Source: Allolobophora icterica
Lineage: Eukaryota; Annelida; Clitellata; Crassiclitellata; Lumbricidae
Direction of reading: 5' to 3'
DNA: 64,000 nucleotides
NCBI GenBank assembly: GCA_963556255.1
Contig: OY744608.1
Location: forward strand, 31,278,154 to 31,342,153
A model generated the notes under the pieces. It saw only the letters and a list, made by a program, of their open reading frames with translations. It was not told the origin of the DNA and searched no databases. Made by a program: the position numbers and the translations under genes. Positions 40,102 through 53,155 of this stretch are shown piece after piece; positions within the stretch are counted from its first letter, which is position 1, and each line of letters opens with the position of its first letter.

Positions 40102-43100
40102 GTGAGTAATATTTTCTTCATTCCCAGTTACATTATTTTCATGAGCATAGTTTAAGTGACTTGTTAGCATTCAAGGATTTCTGTCCCTTCATTTGATCAT
40201 CTGGATTATAATATTTTTGCAGTGAATGAATTTCATGTACAGTTTAGAACCTCATGGGCATATTCCTGTAGTATTAGAATTAGCACTTGTCATTTTACTG
40301 TTTTCTTAGGTTGTGTATGTCAGACTTCAGAGTTTTAATTTACATCTTTTCACTATTCAACTGAATTAGTAATCATAATGATTAAAGGAACCTGTAGGTT
40401 TTCGAATGGACTTATAAAATTAGTGTAGGTTTTTTAACAACCTAGTTTTGCCATTATATGACAAATACAGTTATTTTGTTAGTTTGTTTTCAGTATATAA
40501 TGAAATCATTATAAGAGAAAAAGATGAATAATTATTAATCTTTTTGTCTGTTTCAAGAGTTCACAGTATATAATTTGGGCATCAAGAAATTATGCAGCAC
40601 ATTTTCCAGTTAATTCAGAGAGATTACTATTCATCAACGTGCCATGTTGTAAAAATTGCCCAATTATGACAGTTGCCAAAGCTTTAAACAAGAGCGTTTG
40701 AAGTACAATAAAAGTCTGGTAACACACATGTGCAAGCTGACTCTGATCTGTCTGTATGTCTGCCTGCCTGTCTGTTTGTCTGTCTGTCAATGTCTTTCTC
40801 AGTGGCATGACTGATTGATTCTATGCCCTTTGTAATATATGCACTTTAACATCCTATGAAAAAGATATGGGGTTTCTGTCATCTGTATGAAAAGCTGTGA
40901 TAAGTGCATTATATGTCATTATATGTTATATGCCCTATATGTCAAAATGTAATATAGTGAAAACAAATCAGTTATAGTGTTGATCCACAGCAGCAGAACG
41001 AATAAAGTCTTGCTGTTCTTTTTGTGTGAGCATATTTTAATTTAGGTTTGATCCATCTGGTTTTCTGCTTGAGATTTAGTTTATTAGGTTAAATTATTCC
41101 CAGTGAACCAAAAAATAGTTTACAAGTGGTCAATACATAGGTAAATGTGAAATGTATCTTGACACTTTAATGACGAGCTGCATATTTTTCCCAGTCACTT
41201 TTAGTACACTCTCATCGTTGAAGTGTTAAGAACGTTGTGCTGCATTCTGTTTGCTGATATGATTGGTTCATTGTGAGAGCTTTTGTGTAGAAGACATAGC
41301 ATTTTAATAGGAGCAGAATGGCACTGTAATGATGTCCTGGCGTCATGATTGCTGAGCTGCATAAAACCAACGACTGTATTGATTCCATCCATCCTGAAAT
41401 AGTTACTTGCTTGTAAATACGCTTATGCATACAGGCTGGACATCTGTTCTCGTCAACCGACAGACAGTGCACATATTATTACATGTGCGCCTAGCTTCCA
41501 CAGAGGCAGGGCTGGTTGGTCATCCACACTGCTAGTGAGCCAGACTCATTGGTCATGTTCATCGTTGAGGTGGCCCCAAACAGACACACATGTATCGAAT
41601 GTGGATTATTTGGACGCATTAGTCGTCTCTCTTAGGATTTCTGTGATTGCCACGTTATCATCCGGGCAACATGCTCGATTCTACAATTGTTGTCACATGT
41701 CACGTCTTGACAAAGTGCTGCATATGGCTACCGGGCTGAGCATTTTAATCATTTGGTGCCATCCATTCTGGAAAAAGTATCTCAAATTCACCAGAATTCA
41801 TATGCGAATGTAGCATTTGGCTGGCTCTTTCTTCTTGACTTCTGAAATTCTAATCCTGGTATGCATTGCAGTATAAAAAAGTATATTGTTGGTCAGTCAT
41901 GAATGCTACTCAACTAAGAAAGGTGAACTGCTGAATCGCTGTGATCCATCTACAATAGTATGACTCCTGACGTTAAGAACTGTATTGATGAGGAAACTTT
42001 ATTAAGTGAGCGGTGAAATGGTGGTTACCCTACTGCAGGTTGCTGCTAGTCCGAGTTGCTCTGTATAGACTGAAAGTCGGTTAGCAGCGATTAGTCATGT
42101 GTTGACTCACCTGAACTTCATTGTGGTATTGTTTGCTCATTCATGTGCTGCTGAAAATGCAGACACCATGGAATAATTTCTTGTGAAAAGAACAGAGTAG
42201 ATATCCATGCTGCTGAAAATATGCAGGAAGTGTGAGTATGTGCAAGCATTGTGCCTGAAAAGTAATGTCAGCTGTTTAATTGAACTGCATAATTGACATA
42301 TAGGTAATGTTTGTATAATAAGTATTGTAAGTCAAATCATCAGAACCATGTAATAATGGAACATATGCTACTCAGTTATGCTAAAAAATTGTTAGAACTT
42401 CAGTCTGTATTTCCTTACATGCATTGGCAGCTTCCGTAATGTAGATGTATTGATTTCATTCTTTAGAAATATAAATAGAAATGTGAATATAATAAAAATC
42501 CTAAATATGCAATAAATCATTAAAGCTTTAAAAAAATATATTTATGTTATCAGAGACATTAAAACTGTTCTTTTAGAAGATATTTTAAGTTATATTAAGC
42601 AACAAACCCACATGCTTTACTATGTGTATAGCAGACCAATAGTCTAAGTGATGTAAAAGTACCTCAAATGACTGGTCAGTGGTACAGTAGTTCTTTTACC
42701 ACCTCTTTGTGTCCGACTTCATTAGATATCATCCTCTTTGTACTAGATTTCCACCCCTTGGATGTGCAACTTTCAGGTAGGGACATTAATGAATATATTT
42801 GCTAGCAAAGGCAAAATAGCCTATAATTTGTACATACATTTCTATGTGTGCTAAAATTTGGTTGAAAAAAAAATGCACATTCTAAATTAAAGATTTATAA
42901 CACTCTTTGTTTAAAGCCTTTTTATTTTCTATTATGATGGCACCATTATACTATCAGTAATCTCACATGCAGTAACTAAAGATACTAGGTTTAGAAAGAT
43001 AATACCACAATTAAAACAGGTATGTTAAGCAAGCTCAGATTATTTTGTTTGGTACTTGAATTGAAAGAATTTTTCATACTAATATTTTTCTGATAGTCAT

Positions 43101-43139
43101 TAACCTCAACATTTGCTGGAGAATAACTCTATCACATGT

Positions 43140-43500
43140 ACACCAGAGTGCCTGAGTATAGGACACTGCCCGACACAATGTGGTGAAGGGACCAGACCTA
43201 TGTTCGTTGACTAGTTTCATTAATGAAAATGATTGCTGTCAAGCGTCCCGTGCCTGCCGCAGCCAATGTTAGCGTAGCCGGGCACTGGTGTGTGGTGACT
43301 CCAGCCTTAGCTCAGCTGCTGTGTGCTGGAGGCAATAATTCGTGGGTGCTGGCATCACATGCCGTCGGCTGCTAACTCTTAGCACCTAAAAGTAACGCCT
43401 TGAAACAGCCGGGTATCAGATACTGCATTCACGGCCCACAGCCCTTCGAGTGCGGGTACCCGGGCCTCCAGGTGCCCACTGACATATGTGCAAATGAGTG
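43140..43500. other. GC-richer island in intron 2, unassigned
   Basis: About 360 bp with more G+C and CpG than the surroundings (for example GTCCCGTGCCTGCCGCAGCC, GTGCGGGTACCCGGGCC). No long ORF, no splice-bounded exon and no repeat relative within the window. It could be an enhancer or an unrecognised repeat. Confidence 0.4.
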
Positions 43501-44059
43501 AGTGCTAGTCTATGTACCATGTGTTAATGGCTACCGCATGCTAATTATTTTGGTATCATTGGGAAGTATGATGTTGTTGCACATTAACTAAAATAGCGTG
43601 TTAATTGAACACGTGTTACCAGACTTACCGTAGTAAGTTGTGAAACAGTAGCAGCACTGATGTAGTATGCTGGTAGGACAGCTGTGTTTCTCGTGGTGAT
43701 GTTCAGTGTTGCACTTCTTTGTTTATTTTACACCACGGGTGATTATAACATAGGGCTATATGTAGCAGATACTAACCCAACTGGAGCTAGTAAAGTACCC
43801 CATGGTTTAGTATATGCTTCAGTGTAAAACTATGGAACTAGGCTTTTGTAGACTCCTGATTGTTATAAGCCACTTCAGCCCGTTTACTGATCATTGTACA
43901 GGGCACACTATATTGCATTAGAGACCTTTGACCTGTTAGGATAATAAGTTAGCTGCCAGTGAAGAGCCAAAAAATCCCGCTTATAAGTCAAGCAGCACAT
44001 GTGCATCTCAAGAAACAGTTTCAGCTTATCTTATGATGCACCTGTTTAGGTCTGTGAGA

Positions 44060-44160
44060 CAGCCGTATACTTGCAGTTCTTTTGAGAGGTTCCCATAGGG
44101 TGCTATAGAAATCTCAAGATCATAAAAAAATACATACATGCTTACATACATACACAGGCT
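44060..44160 (+). repeat. Degenerate LINE/SINE tail with (CATA)n
   Basis: TTTTGAGAGGTTCCCATAGG, GTGCTATAGAAATCTCAAG, then ATACATACATGC repeats. The left hairpin arm is lost. Confidence 0.5.
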
Positions 44161-44592
44161 AATACTACAATACATTAATATAAATTGTATACGTACATCT
44201 CGGGCATTGTAAGGGATTAGAGGTTATGGTTTCTAAGAATGAGTGATGTTAAGATGTGCAGTAATAAAACTGAACCCACAGAGTGCTGTAAGTGAAAAGT
44301 TTAGATGCAAAACCTGTTCCAGACGCTATTTTATCGTAGACCTATTATTGAAATTACCGTAAATAATAACTTGAACCTAAAGTATTGCTTCTATTACTAT
44401 TATAAATTGCAAACTTTTAAATTGTTAAGTATATCCAATGTGCTTTGTTTAAAACCATTTTAATTTTAAAGTCAGTGCCTTCATCTGCACGGTCACACTC
44501 TTCTGCTGGTATTTACATGTCGTCCTGGTTGGTGTCTGGATTTTTATATGAGCTGCTTTCTCTGGCAACCCATACATATACGTTTCTCTTTA

Positions 44593-45000
44593 TATGCGGG
44601 ATGTACTGCACTGGCTCCCTTTCCCGCTGCGGATCGCCTATAGGGTCTCTGCACTGGTTAGGCGTTGTCTAGAGGGACTTGCTCCCCCATACCTGCGGGA
44701 GTTGTGTCGCTCTACCTCGGGGGTCTTGCGGAGATCTGCTCTTCGCTCGGCTGACCAGGCCGAGCTATTGGTCCCCCGCACGCGGACAGCTATTATGCAG
44801 CGATGTTCTTTTTCGGTCGCTGGACCTGCAACCTGGAATGGCCTTCCTGTTGCACTTCGCCTGGTCCCTATGACTCACTCTACCTTGTTTCTTGCAAACT
44901 TAAAAACTACTCTCTTTAGCCGTGGTTGGACTAGGAGCGCTCCTGAGTAGATAACCTTGAAGGGGCGCTATATAAAAGCTCATTAATAATAACAATAATA
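44593..45000 (+). pseudogene. 5'-truncated LINE (CR1/L2-like) RT C-terminus
   Basis: An uninterrupted 118-codon stretch from 44594 encodes the end of a LINE ORF2: DVLHWLPFPLRIAYRVSAL, LLVPRTRTAIMQRCSFSVAG, PATWNGLPVALRL and ANLKTTLFSRGW. The stop is at the start of the hairpin tail (AGGAGCGCTCCTGAGTAG ... GAAGGGGCGCTATATAAAAG, 44934-44980), followed by (AATAAT)n. The copy begins inside the RT domain, so it cannot move, but the frame is intact and the insertion is probably recent. Confidence 0.88.
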
Positions 45001-46919
45001 TCATCTTTCAAACTTTGGTGTGAGAATTGAACCTCTGGTGGGCAAGTATTTCTGCTGCATGTTTGTTTGAGACTTTGGGAAACTGTTTGATATAGTTTAC
45101 CTCACTTATTGTCTTAACGGAAAGTTAACGTTATGTTTGTGTCAAAGCTAAATGTTTAAAGTCCTGGATGTTCTTCAATGTTATTAGTGCTTGCCGATTT
45201 CCAACTTTCAATTATTACTGACCCTTCAGTCTTTCTCTTGAATTGTTTGTCTTCATCCATGGCAGCCTTGTGCTTGCTGTTTTTTCAAGCATCTTCATCA
45301 ATTACTGTTGGTCACTGGAAATGTCTGTTTTGCACCGAACACTTGCGCGTAATGATCTGGTTTGTGTTACGTATCAAATTTTGTCATCTGCAAGGAATGA
45401 TTTGGTTCTGTGCAGCCTAGCCATGTCATAGTCATAGATGCATTTCAGCATGCCGAGTAGAGTATGCTGGTACCCTAAATTCCACAAGTGAACATTACTT
45501 GCCTGTCAGCTCATCAAGTATGTATAGAGCGCATTTGAGGAATCCCCCAAAAGTACTGGAAGTGCACTGTATTTTTTATCTGAAATCGGAAAGGCAAAGG
45601 TTGCTGAATAGAGTCCTGTGCATTGTTTGCGATTACTGGCTTCCTGTTGTGGAGAGTATTGCAGTCCAGATCATCATGAAGATATGCAGATACACTTTAA
45701 CTGGAGCCATCTGCCTTCTCCATGTATTGGACTATCCTCCTGGAACAGTCTACCAATGCATTTGTGTACTGTTGCCTTTGACTGTGTGCAGCATGCATTA
45801 GCAGATGGTCTTCAAATGGACTTGTTTAGATCTGTTACAGAGAGTCTTAAGTACACTGCTTTTGTGAGCTTTCTAAAATGTGCTATATTCAGTGTCTCAA
45901 TACATGTATGCATACATTAAGTGCTATATTCATACTTACAAACTAAAAGTTTCAGTCATAGCTAATTAACAAATTAATGCTACTTGATTTTTAAAGAAGC
46001 CTAAGGCTCTTCCAGAAATAGTCGCTGTCACTTGCATAAGGCCTGGCCAGCTATGGCTGGAGTAACGTGGACCTAGAAGTGTTTACACTTGGTGTAACAG
46101 TTGTGAAAATGCTTGAAGCCTCCCTTGTTTGCTTACATGTAGTATCGGTTGTGGCACAAGATTAATTGTTTATACTAGGCACCTGAGGTGGAAATAGTTG
46201 AAACATTAGATATCTGATTGTTTACTGTATTATCAGTTTTTCTACAGTTTGACTTTTAGTTACAACAGTTGCATCCTTTGCTGTAGGTAAATGTTGTGCT
46301 GACACTTTAAGTATGAATGCAGCAGCACTCATTTATTTTTCTGTTTATTTATTATTTATTATTTACATGAGCTGAACTATTGCAGCAGGCTGTCACAACA
46401 ACTGTCATCCATTCTAATGTATCAGTGGTATAGTGCTTTCTGATTGTATTATAGTCAGAGAGCCCTTGCTGATAAATTATGATGTACTATCATGCATTCT
46501 GTAGTCATGAAAGAGTAAAGTCAAAGCATAATTTTAGTCTGTGTCTAAAAATAATAGCAGAACATTAATCACTAATTGTAGTTTGGACTCCATTAACATT
46601 AACTCATACAGTTGTCATAAATCTGTTAGCAGTTCTGTATTATGCTTGATTCATAAACTGTATTTGCTATGATCATAAACCCATTGCCACAAGAAACAGT
46701 TATAAAATGTATGACTGAATTTAATTGTAGATCGGAAATAGATTATGCTGCAGGTGTATCGTAGTTATTTAAGACTCATTATTGATTTCTTGAGATTAGC
46801 AAAAGTCTTAATAAGTAAACCTTGAAGTATTGGTGTTGCATGGTATTTTTTGTCTATTTAATATATTTGTGTCACTTTAAAAATCAAGAGCCATTGTTAC
46901 TACATTAGCATCCTTGTAA

Positions 46920-46985
46920 CGGCATGGCTGTGTTGCAGCACCATATAAATTGTCATTATTATTATTGTTATTATTACTTATATTC
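46920..46985 (+). repeat. Degenerate LINE/SINE tail with (ATT)n
   Basis: GCAGCACCATATAAATTGTC followed by ATTATTATTATTG repeats, similar to the GCGCTATATAAATGTC end of the tail family. Confidence 0.45.
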
Positions 46986-48559
46986 TGGTCATTTATGTAG
47001 CATTAGGACATCTAAAAAAACAAGCAGAGTCGAGGCCATATGGTCGGTATAGAAAAACGTGAACATTTACATTTCTTTGTTAAAGATGATGTCTGCTAAC
47101 AACAGACACTAATGTGGCATTGAGATGCTACTAGTAATTTAAGTATATAGTTGCTTCTTAGTGATTATAATTATAAAACTTCACATAATTGTGTGGCTGT
47201 AGGCAACAGCATCTGTCCATTTTTGCCTGAGTTTTGTTTGCAAGTGTTCCATCTGGCACTTACGTGACATTGGTAACTAGTAAATTAAGTTTAGTTGCAT
47301 TGTAGTAATTATTGTCAAACCTCATGTGTCCATGGAGTGTCTGATGAGACGTCACATGGAGTGTCTGTTGAGGTCAATTATAAGGGTACTTTTAAAAGTG
47401 TGAGGACACTTATGTTAAACTCATAGACATTGATCATTCAGGAAACCCAATAAATTTCTAAATTACATACTGTTTAATATCCTGCTACACAACCGTTGCT
47501 GAGAAAGATAGATTTGGTGCATGCGGGTCATTTAATCCCTTTGAGCTTAGTGTTGCCTCCGGGTGAGTTCTTTTTTTTATCTGGAATCATTGTGTTGTCT
47601 GATCTGTTTAGCCCTTATCGGTTTTTCTTGGTCATTAGTTCATTTCTAGTCTGTCTGTCAGTCGGATGATGGTTGGTGAAACAAAATGGCTGCATGGCCA
47701 TGAACATCTGTACAGCTGTAATGGACAAAAAACTGTGGATATATAACTTATGGCCAAACAGTGTAGACTGCGGTAATTGGTTCCAGGCTGTTGCAGTGGT
47801 TTTAAGATGCAGTGGTGTCCGAGTTATATGCATTCGTATACCATTAAGCAGAGGTCTATGGCCTACATCAGTTGTATTCCAGGAGCTGTCCATGAACACA
47901 AACATTCATCGGATGAGTCATTCAGAAGGTTAAAGCATGGATCACACTCTGCTAGAAGCATCTTGTCCTGCTAAGTCCTCTGCCAAAAAATCTGAACAAA
48001 GATAAAAATCTCTCAAGCAGCCAGAAATACAGCTGCAGAGGTGTGTGCCTACTCGATAAGTTGTACCTATGCTGCATTTTATTTCTTTTATGTAGGCTTT
48101 AGAAAATAATCAACTGTAAAAAATACATCATGAAACTTTAAAGAAAGATTTTAAAATGCGTATAAGAGGGAGAAACACAGTATATTTTTAGGCTGATCAA
48201 AACCTGGTGTTGGTGAATATTACAGTGGAAATTACTGTGGTTTGTCCTAAATAAAAATTTTAATTTCAGACAGTCTTTTGCTCTGTCTTCTGATTTTTCC
48301 ACAAATGCACTGCACGTTAACTGTTGGAAAATAATATAATGGTAACTGTGACAGTGATTACAAATTTATATAGGGTCAAGAAAAAAATTAAGCAGCTCTT
48401 GGTCCTATCTGTGCTAGTCCATGTGATGTTAAATGTTGTTAAGAACAAAGATTTCACCAGTAAGCAAAATATTGCACAGAAAACTATAAGATACACCAGT
48501 TGTGGAACCACTCATACATGTGAAGCTCAGCCTGCAGTGGATAGCATCATGTTCAGAGT

Positions 48560-48965
48560 CTTTACATATTGACTGTTCGTAGTGTGGAGTGATGACAGGT
48601 GGTAGAATCCACGTTATATGGTAATGGTACCACCCGCTACCACCCAGCATTCCCTCATTGGTGGAAGGTGATGCCAATCTGGCTATCCCTCGAGTCACAA
48701 GGTGTATGTAGAACAGGTAAACATCACCTGCTGGTCGTTAGATGGAAGCTCCACTAGTGGCTAATGGTCAAGGTCAAGCTAGAGACCTGCTTCACTCATC
48801 CACTGCGAGGTGAAAATGAGGTGAAAATAACCTGGCTGTAGACAGTGCACAAAGTCTCTAGATCCGCGATGTGACCATACATCAGGAAGCCCATCCCTCT
48901 TCATGCAGTCACATACGCCAAGACTACATGCACAGAAAATACCATCAAAATGTACAAAATCTATC
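48560..48965. other. Unassigned stretch before a LINE tail
   Basis: Moderately GC-rich with an inverted-repeat region (GGTACCACCCGCTACCACCC with GACAGGTGGTAGAATCC nearby). No exon or known repeat recognised. Confidence 0.3.
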
Positions 48966-49330
48966 AATCAATCAATCAACTAGACATTTATATAGCGCGC
49001 TCTTCACTGCCACTGCCAACTATTCAGAGGCGCTCCCAGCCCAACCTAGACGAAAGAGAACAGCCTTAAGAGCAGAGAAGAAAGAGGTGGACGAGTCGCG
49101 GAGGAAGAGACCGCAGTTCGACAGGAAGGCCATTCCAGATAATGGGACCGGCAACGGAGAATGCTCGCTGTTGCATGGTTGCAGAGCGAGCGAAAGGAAC
49201 ATGTAAGTCACCGCGGGCTGTGGAACGGAGAAAACGGCAACCAAGAAGTGCGGACGCTGGAAAGCAGAGCTCACGTAGTTAGAAAGGAGCGCGGCCAAGC
49301 TGACACTGCCAGACAATAGAAGCAACCCGG
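48966..49330 (-). pseudogene. LINE 3' end, reverse strand (CR1/L2-like)
   Basis: On the minus strand: a (TTGA)n end, the hairpin tail (forward TATATAGCGCGCTCTTCAC ... TATTCAGAGGCGCTCC, about 48990-49035), and upstream of it a coding remnant of the RT end (CGGTCCCATTATCTGGAATG gives GPIIWN). Frameshifted, so non-functional. Confidence 0.7.
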
Positions 49331-49635
49331 TATACAATGCGTTGCGAAAAAGGGAGCCAAAATCTACAGTAGAAACAAAAATAAGCCCGATGTGCAAACT
49401 TAGCAGCTCAGCAAATTCCAACATGTTAGAAATTACTGAGCAGAGTCTACTTTTAGCCGATATAAGCCACCGAAATGACACAGAAGACAAATAATGACCG
49501 ACAAGCCTGTATAAGAGAACTTGATTCATAACTAGTATTGCATGACCAATGTATGTGCCATATCGGATGTCATATACACCAAAATGGAGTGAGATAAGTT
49601 TGATGGTGGTAATGTTAATTGACATCACAAATATA

Positions 49636-50430
49636 CAGGGTGGGCCAGTAGGAATGCACCAACTTTGAATGGATATAACTTGAACAATTATTACCCGAAC
49701 ATCGTGCCCAATATACTAAATTGAAAGTAATCATCCACTCTACTACTGTGGCAAATCTTGCACTGATATACGGCACCACTGTTATAAAATTTCGGTGCGG
49801 CGCACACCTCTCAATTTTGAATGTAAATATTGAACATCATGACGCCGCTCGCGGAAGAGGATAGAATTTTAATCCGAATTTTAAGAGCAGAAAAAGGATA
49901 CAATGCACATCAGATGATGATAGAATTCCCTTCTAGAAAATGGAATAAATATGCTCTAGATCGATTGATTAAACAAATTGATGCTACGGGAACGTGTAAC
50001 AGCCGCAACTGTGGTCGCAAACGTTCTGCGCGCACAGCAGCGAACATTGCACAAGTCCAAGAGTTAATTTCCAGCCAAGACAACAATCCAGGGACGACTA
50101 AGAGTCCGAGCACGTAGTGGACATTATTGAGTATTTGTTTGACTGATGGTAAATTCACTCAAGATATTAATTGTTAGTACTAAGTGACTGTTTAGAACTG
50201 ACGTCTTCAGTTTCAGACTTTTGTTTTTTCTTGCAGTTTTATGGCCAGAAAATGGCACATCGAATATTAATAGCATTATCTCATAAAGTCGTAACATTAT
50301 CTCGTAGATATTTTGCAGAATCAAAAAAAGGATAATTATCTTCAATCTGATATATTGGACAAGACGCTCAGATAAAAATTGTTCAAGTTATAAGGCGTCA
50401 AATTTGGTGCATTCCTACTGGCCCACCCTG
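49636..50430 (+). mobile_element. Mariner/Tc1-like deletion derivative 1
   Basis: Terminal inverted repeats begin CAGGGTGGGCCAGTAGGAAT, with 27 identical bases at each end and further similarity inwards, flanked by TA (49634-49635 and 50431-50432). It contains only the N-terminal part of a transposase, so it depends on a helper. 795 bp. Confidence 0.88.
49830..50117 (+). pseudogene. Mariner-like transposase N-terminus (helix-turn-helix)
   Basis: 95 codons: a first helix-turn-helix (LIRILRAEKGYNAHQMMIEF, then WNKYALDRLIKQIDATGTC), followed by the linker GRKRSARTAANIAQVQELIS typical of this transposase group. The frame then leaves homology and stops. The DDE/D catalytic part is deleted, so there can be no catalysis. 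The ATG may be either of the first two Met codons. Confidence 0.8.
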
Positions 50431-51373
50431 TACATGTGCCAATGGCAGAAGGATGCAGAGATTGGTTATAAGGCCTCCCTGTTTGAGCCCAGAAAATGTC
50501 TGATGTCACATACTAATGGCAGTATCTAATGGCAGTATTTCTGGGGTGTGAAATCTAGAGTGATGGCTGAGAAAGAGTCGATAGTAAAAGAGGCATGCAA
50601 AATGGGACCAACTGTTGCTGGTAATGGAAGGAACCCTTTTTCTGAGAAAAGGCTCTCCTTAGAACATTGCCTACCCAGAGACTGTGCAAGGGATAGAATC
50701 GGATCCCGAGACAGAACTTTATAGTGTTGCCTTTTAAAGAATCAGCCAGTGTAATCTAATTCTACAGCTCCATTATTATATTGCACAAGGCGTCAGTTGA
50801 TGGTCACTTCAAGCGATGTTGTAGTTGAGAATTATCTGTTGGAGAAGCACAGTCGAAATTCCTCTCTTATCTCGAAATCTCTCTCACCTCTCAGCTTTCG
50901 TAAGGATGTGGCCAATCTTCAACCTTCCTTGAAGGGAACTGTAATTATGGGCACATAACGGTCATTTTACCTCGGAAGTAGAAGAGGCAATGATGTGGCT
51001 AGCTTCGTGTACAGAACTGGGTTGGAGTCATTCTGGCCCTGCAAAGTTATGTCCTGACCCATGATTGCCAGTACATTGGCATGTGTCCTGCATACCTGTC
51101 CTTGACTGTGTTCACAAGTAAGGCAGCTCCATGTTACTGCTACAGAGGATGGTGGTTTTAAGTTCTGGTCTTTGTAACTAAGGTGCTTGAAGCATTGTTT
51201 ACATGTTGTCTCATAATTATTACTTCAACTTCTATCATGAATTCTTGTTTCTTACAGTTTTTTTGATAGTTTGGCGTGGGCGATAGCCTTGTATGCAATA
51301 CACCGTACTGATGGTTCAGTGGTTAGCACTGGTTACCCTGAAGGTCCTGGAATGAATCACAGACACTCTAATT

Positions 51374-52050
51374 CAGCGGTTCTCAACCTTTTTACTGCCG
51401 CGACCCCTTTACAATATTTCCAAAGTTGTGGCGACCCCCCCAAAAAAATTGATTTGGTTACTCCCTTCACCGCAGTTTTGCTACCATTATGATGCATTTC
51501 ACTTCTCACCATTTGTTAATACATATGCATCATGCATCATGGGATAATAAATCATTAATCAAAAAACAATTTATAATTTTTTTTGTAATAATTTTGAAAA
51601 TTTTAAAATTAAAATTTAGTAAATGAAATGTTAACTTTAATTGAAGTTCAGTATTTATCTTGTATTGTACTGTGACTGTACAATTAAGAGTTACAAATTT
51701 CAATGACAGCTGCTAAGTTTAAAGTTTAAACATTACTTATGATTTAAGAAAACAAAGCTACAGAAAGCCAGCAATATTATTTCAATTACAACTTGAAAAA
51801 TGATGGAGTTTCGCAATCCAAAGAAGAGCGTCAATGTGAAGGCTTTGCTTGTTTCTTTCTGACTAGATCAGAAATTCTCTGGGCAGTCTTTGCAAGAGCA
51901 CAACGCAGAAATCATAATTACATAAAATATTAAATATTAAGAACTACACTGACAACTTTTTTTTACAAATTTCTGAAGGTTCCAGCCGACCCCTGGCAAA
52001 TCGTAAGGCGACCCCCGTGGGGGTCGTGACCCACAGGTTGAGAACCGCTG
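51374..52050. mobile_element. Non-autonomous hAT element, 677 bp
   Basis: Perfect 16-bp terminal inverted repeats CAGCGGTTCTCAACCT and a perfect 8-bp target duplication CTCTAATT (51366-51373 and 52051-52058). The GCGACCCC runs just inside the ends are typical of this hAT/Charlie-like MITE type. No transposase ORF; the interior is very AT-rich. A tRNA-like head fragment (GATGGTTCAGTGGTTAGCAC, about 51310) lies just upstream. Confidence 0.95.
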
Positions 52051-52481
52051 CTCTAATTTGTCTGCAAGCATACTTATGGTGCAACTAACGGCCATAAGAA
52101 TAACTTAATGGCAATTTAGTGAATTATCTCAAATTCTAACCGCTGCTACCTCAGTCTGAATGGCCTGAGTCATTATATTTAGAAAATATTCTTGTTTAGA
52201 AAACTTTTGTGAAGTTTATCGACACCTTTCATAGTACTGGCTTATTGACAAATAACATGTTTAGCTACAAATAAGCAGATGTCTATCTCCTGATTATGCT
52301 TATTTGCTAGTTACAACAGAAATGCCTGGTTTACCATCATTAATGTTTGAATCAGATTCATGGGTGGTGCCTGCTTTTTGGGCTATTTAAATGCCATCAT
52401 AGGCTTCCAATGGTGGGATAAAATTGGATATGACTGTTTATTTGTTTGCCATTTAGTGAAGTGCTTCTGCTTTATTTTTAG

Positions 52482-52614
52482 GGGGTCGAGACAAAAGGGG
52501 TGGAGCTATCCTAACATTTCCAGCTCGTCCATCCCAGCCGTCAGACCCAAAGTCAGATCAAGTCAGATACGATGATCTTAAAACACTAGTCATGTACCTT
52601 GCAAGTGTGCCCAG
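52482..52614 (+). CDS. trio: trio coding exon 3 (start of SEC14/CRAL-TRIO domain)
   Basis: Acceptor TTTATTTTTAG, donor GCCCAG|GTGAGC. Two bases complete a Gly codon, 43 codons follow, and two bases remain (phase 2). The encoded GGRDKRGGAILTFPARP and YDDLKTLVMYLASVP match the Trio/Kalirin SEC14-like domain, which binds lipids and regulates the GEF domains. It differs from vertebrate Trio by a slightly longer PSQPSDPKSDQ loop in place of SNHDRIRQ. Confidence 0.97.
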
Positions 52615-52959
52615 GTGAGCCAAAGTCGTCATCGTCAATAATATAACTCTTGCAACAAACTTGTGTGTTATTGGGCAATGACAATGCTGAAAGGCAATTT
52701 CTGTCTTTGTTCATTTAAAATTTGAGCTCGACTTCAAGGTCAGCTGTTAATGTTAATAAGGAGTTGATTGTATGTACTTGGTGAGAGCTAAGACTTTTTA
52801 GGAGAGACTACGATGCTAGGGTCTCTAAGGCAGAGCCATCAAAACAAAGTTACACACCATTCATCATGAGCTTTTATTATGTTAAATTGCTGAAGGGTTC
52901 TGTCTATCTTGCAATATTGTCTGCTTGTGGCTGTTCATCTGCTTCTTGCTGTTGCGAGC

Positions 52960-53091
52960 TATATATATATATATGGTGACTGTTCTGTTACTATATATAT
53001 ATATATATAGTGTGGTGCCTTATATATATATATACTATATATATAGTGTGGTGCCTTATATATATATACTATATATATATATAGTGTGGTG

Positions 53092-53136
<45 letters not shown>

Positions 53137-53155
53137 CAGAACACCTCAGTAAATG
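52960..53155. repeat. (TA)n-cored minisatellite inside an inverted repeat
   Basis: Three copies of AGTGTGGTGCCTTATATATA separated by (TA)n blocks. The whole is framed by CTGTTCTGTTACTATATA and its near reverse complement TATATATTAACAGAACA, so it can fold as a large hairpin. Confidence 0.8.

Larger units (their letters stand above)
40102..52481 (+). other. trio intron 2 (12.4 kb)
   Basis: Begins GTGAGT and ends TTTATTTTTAG. Contains LINE tails and fragments, a mariner-like derivative and a hAT element, listed separately, and a (TCTG)n run at 40745-40790. Stretches in which I see no gene or repeat: 40102-43139, 43501-44059, 45001-46919, 46990-48559, 50433-51365 and 52059-52481. Confidence 0.85.

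Noticed and set aside
45499..45920. Two overlapping 100-codon ORFs as possible exons
   Set aside because: No family resemblance, no consistent splice borders, and neighbouring sequence is equally open by chance.
48324..48698. ORFs on both strands near 48.5 kb
   Set aside because: Composition-driven; no motifs and no splice context fitting trio phases.
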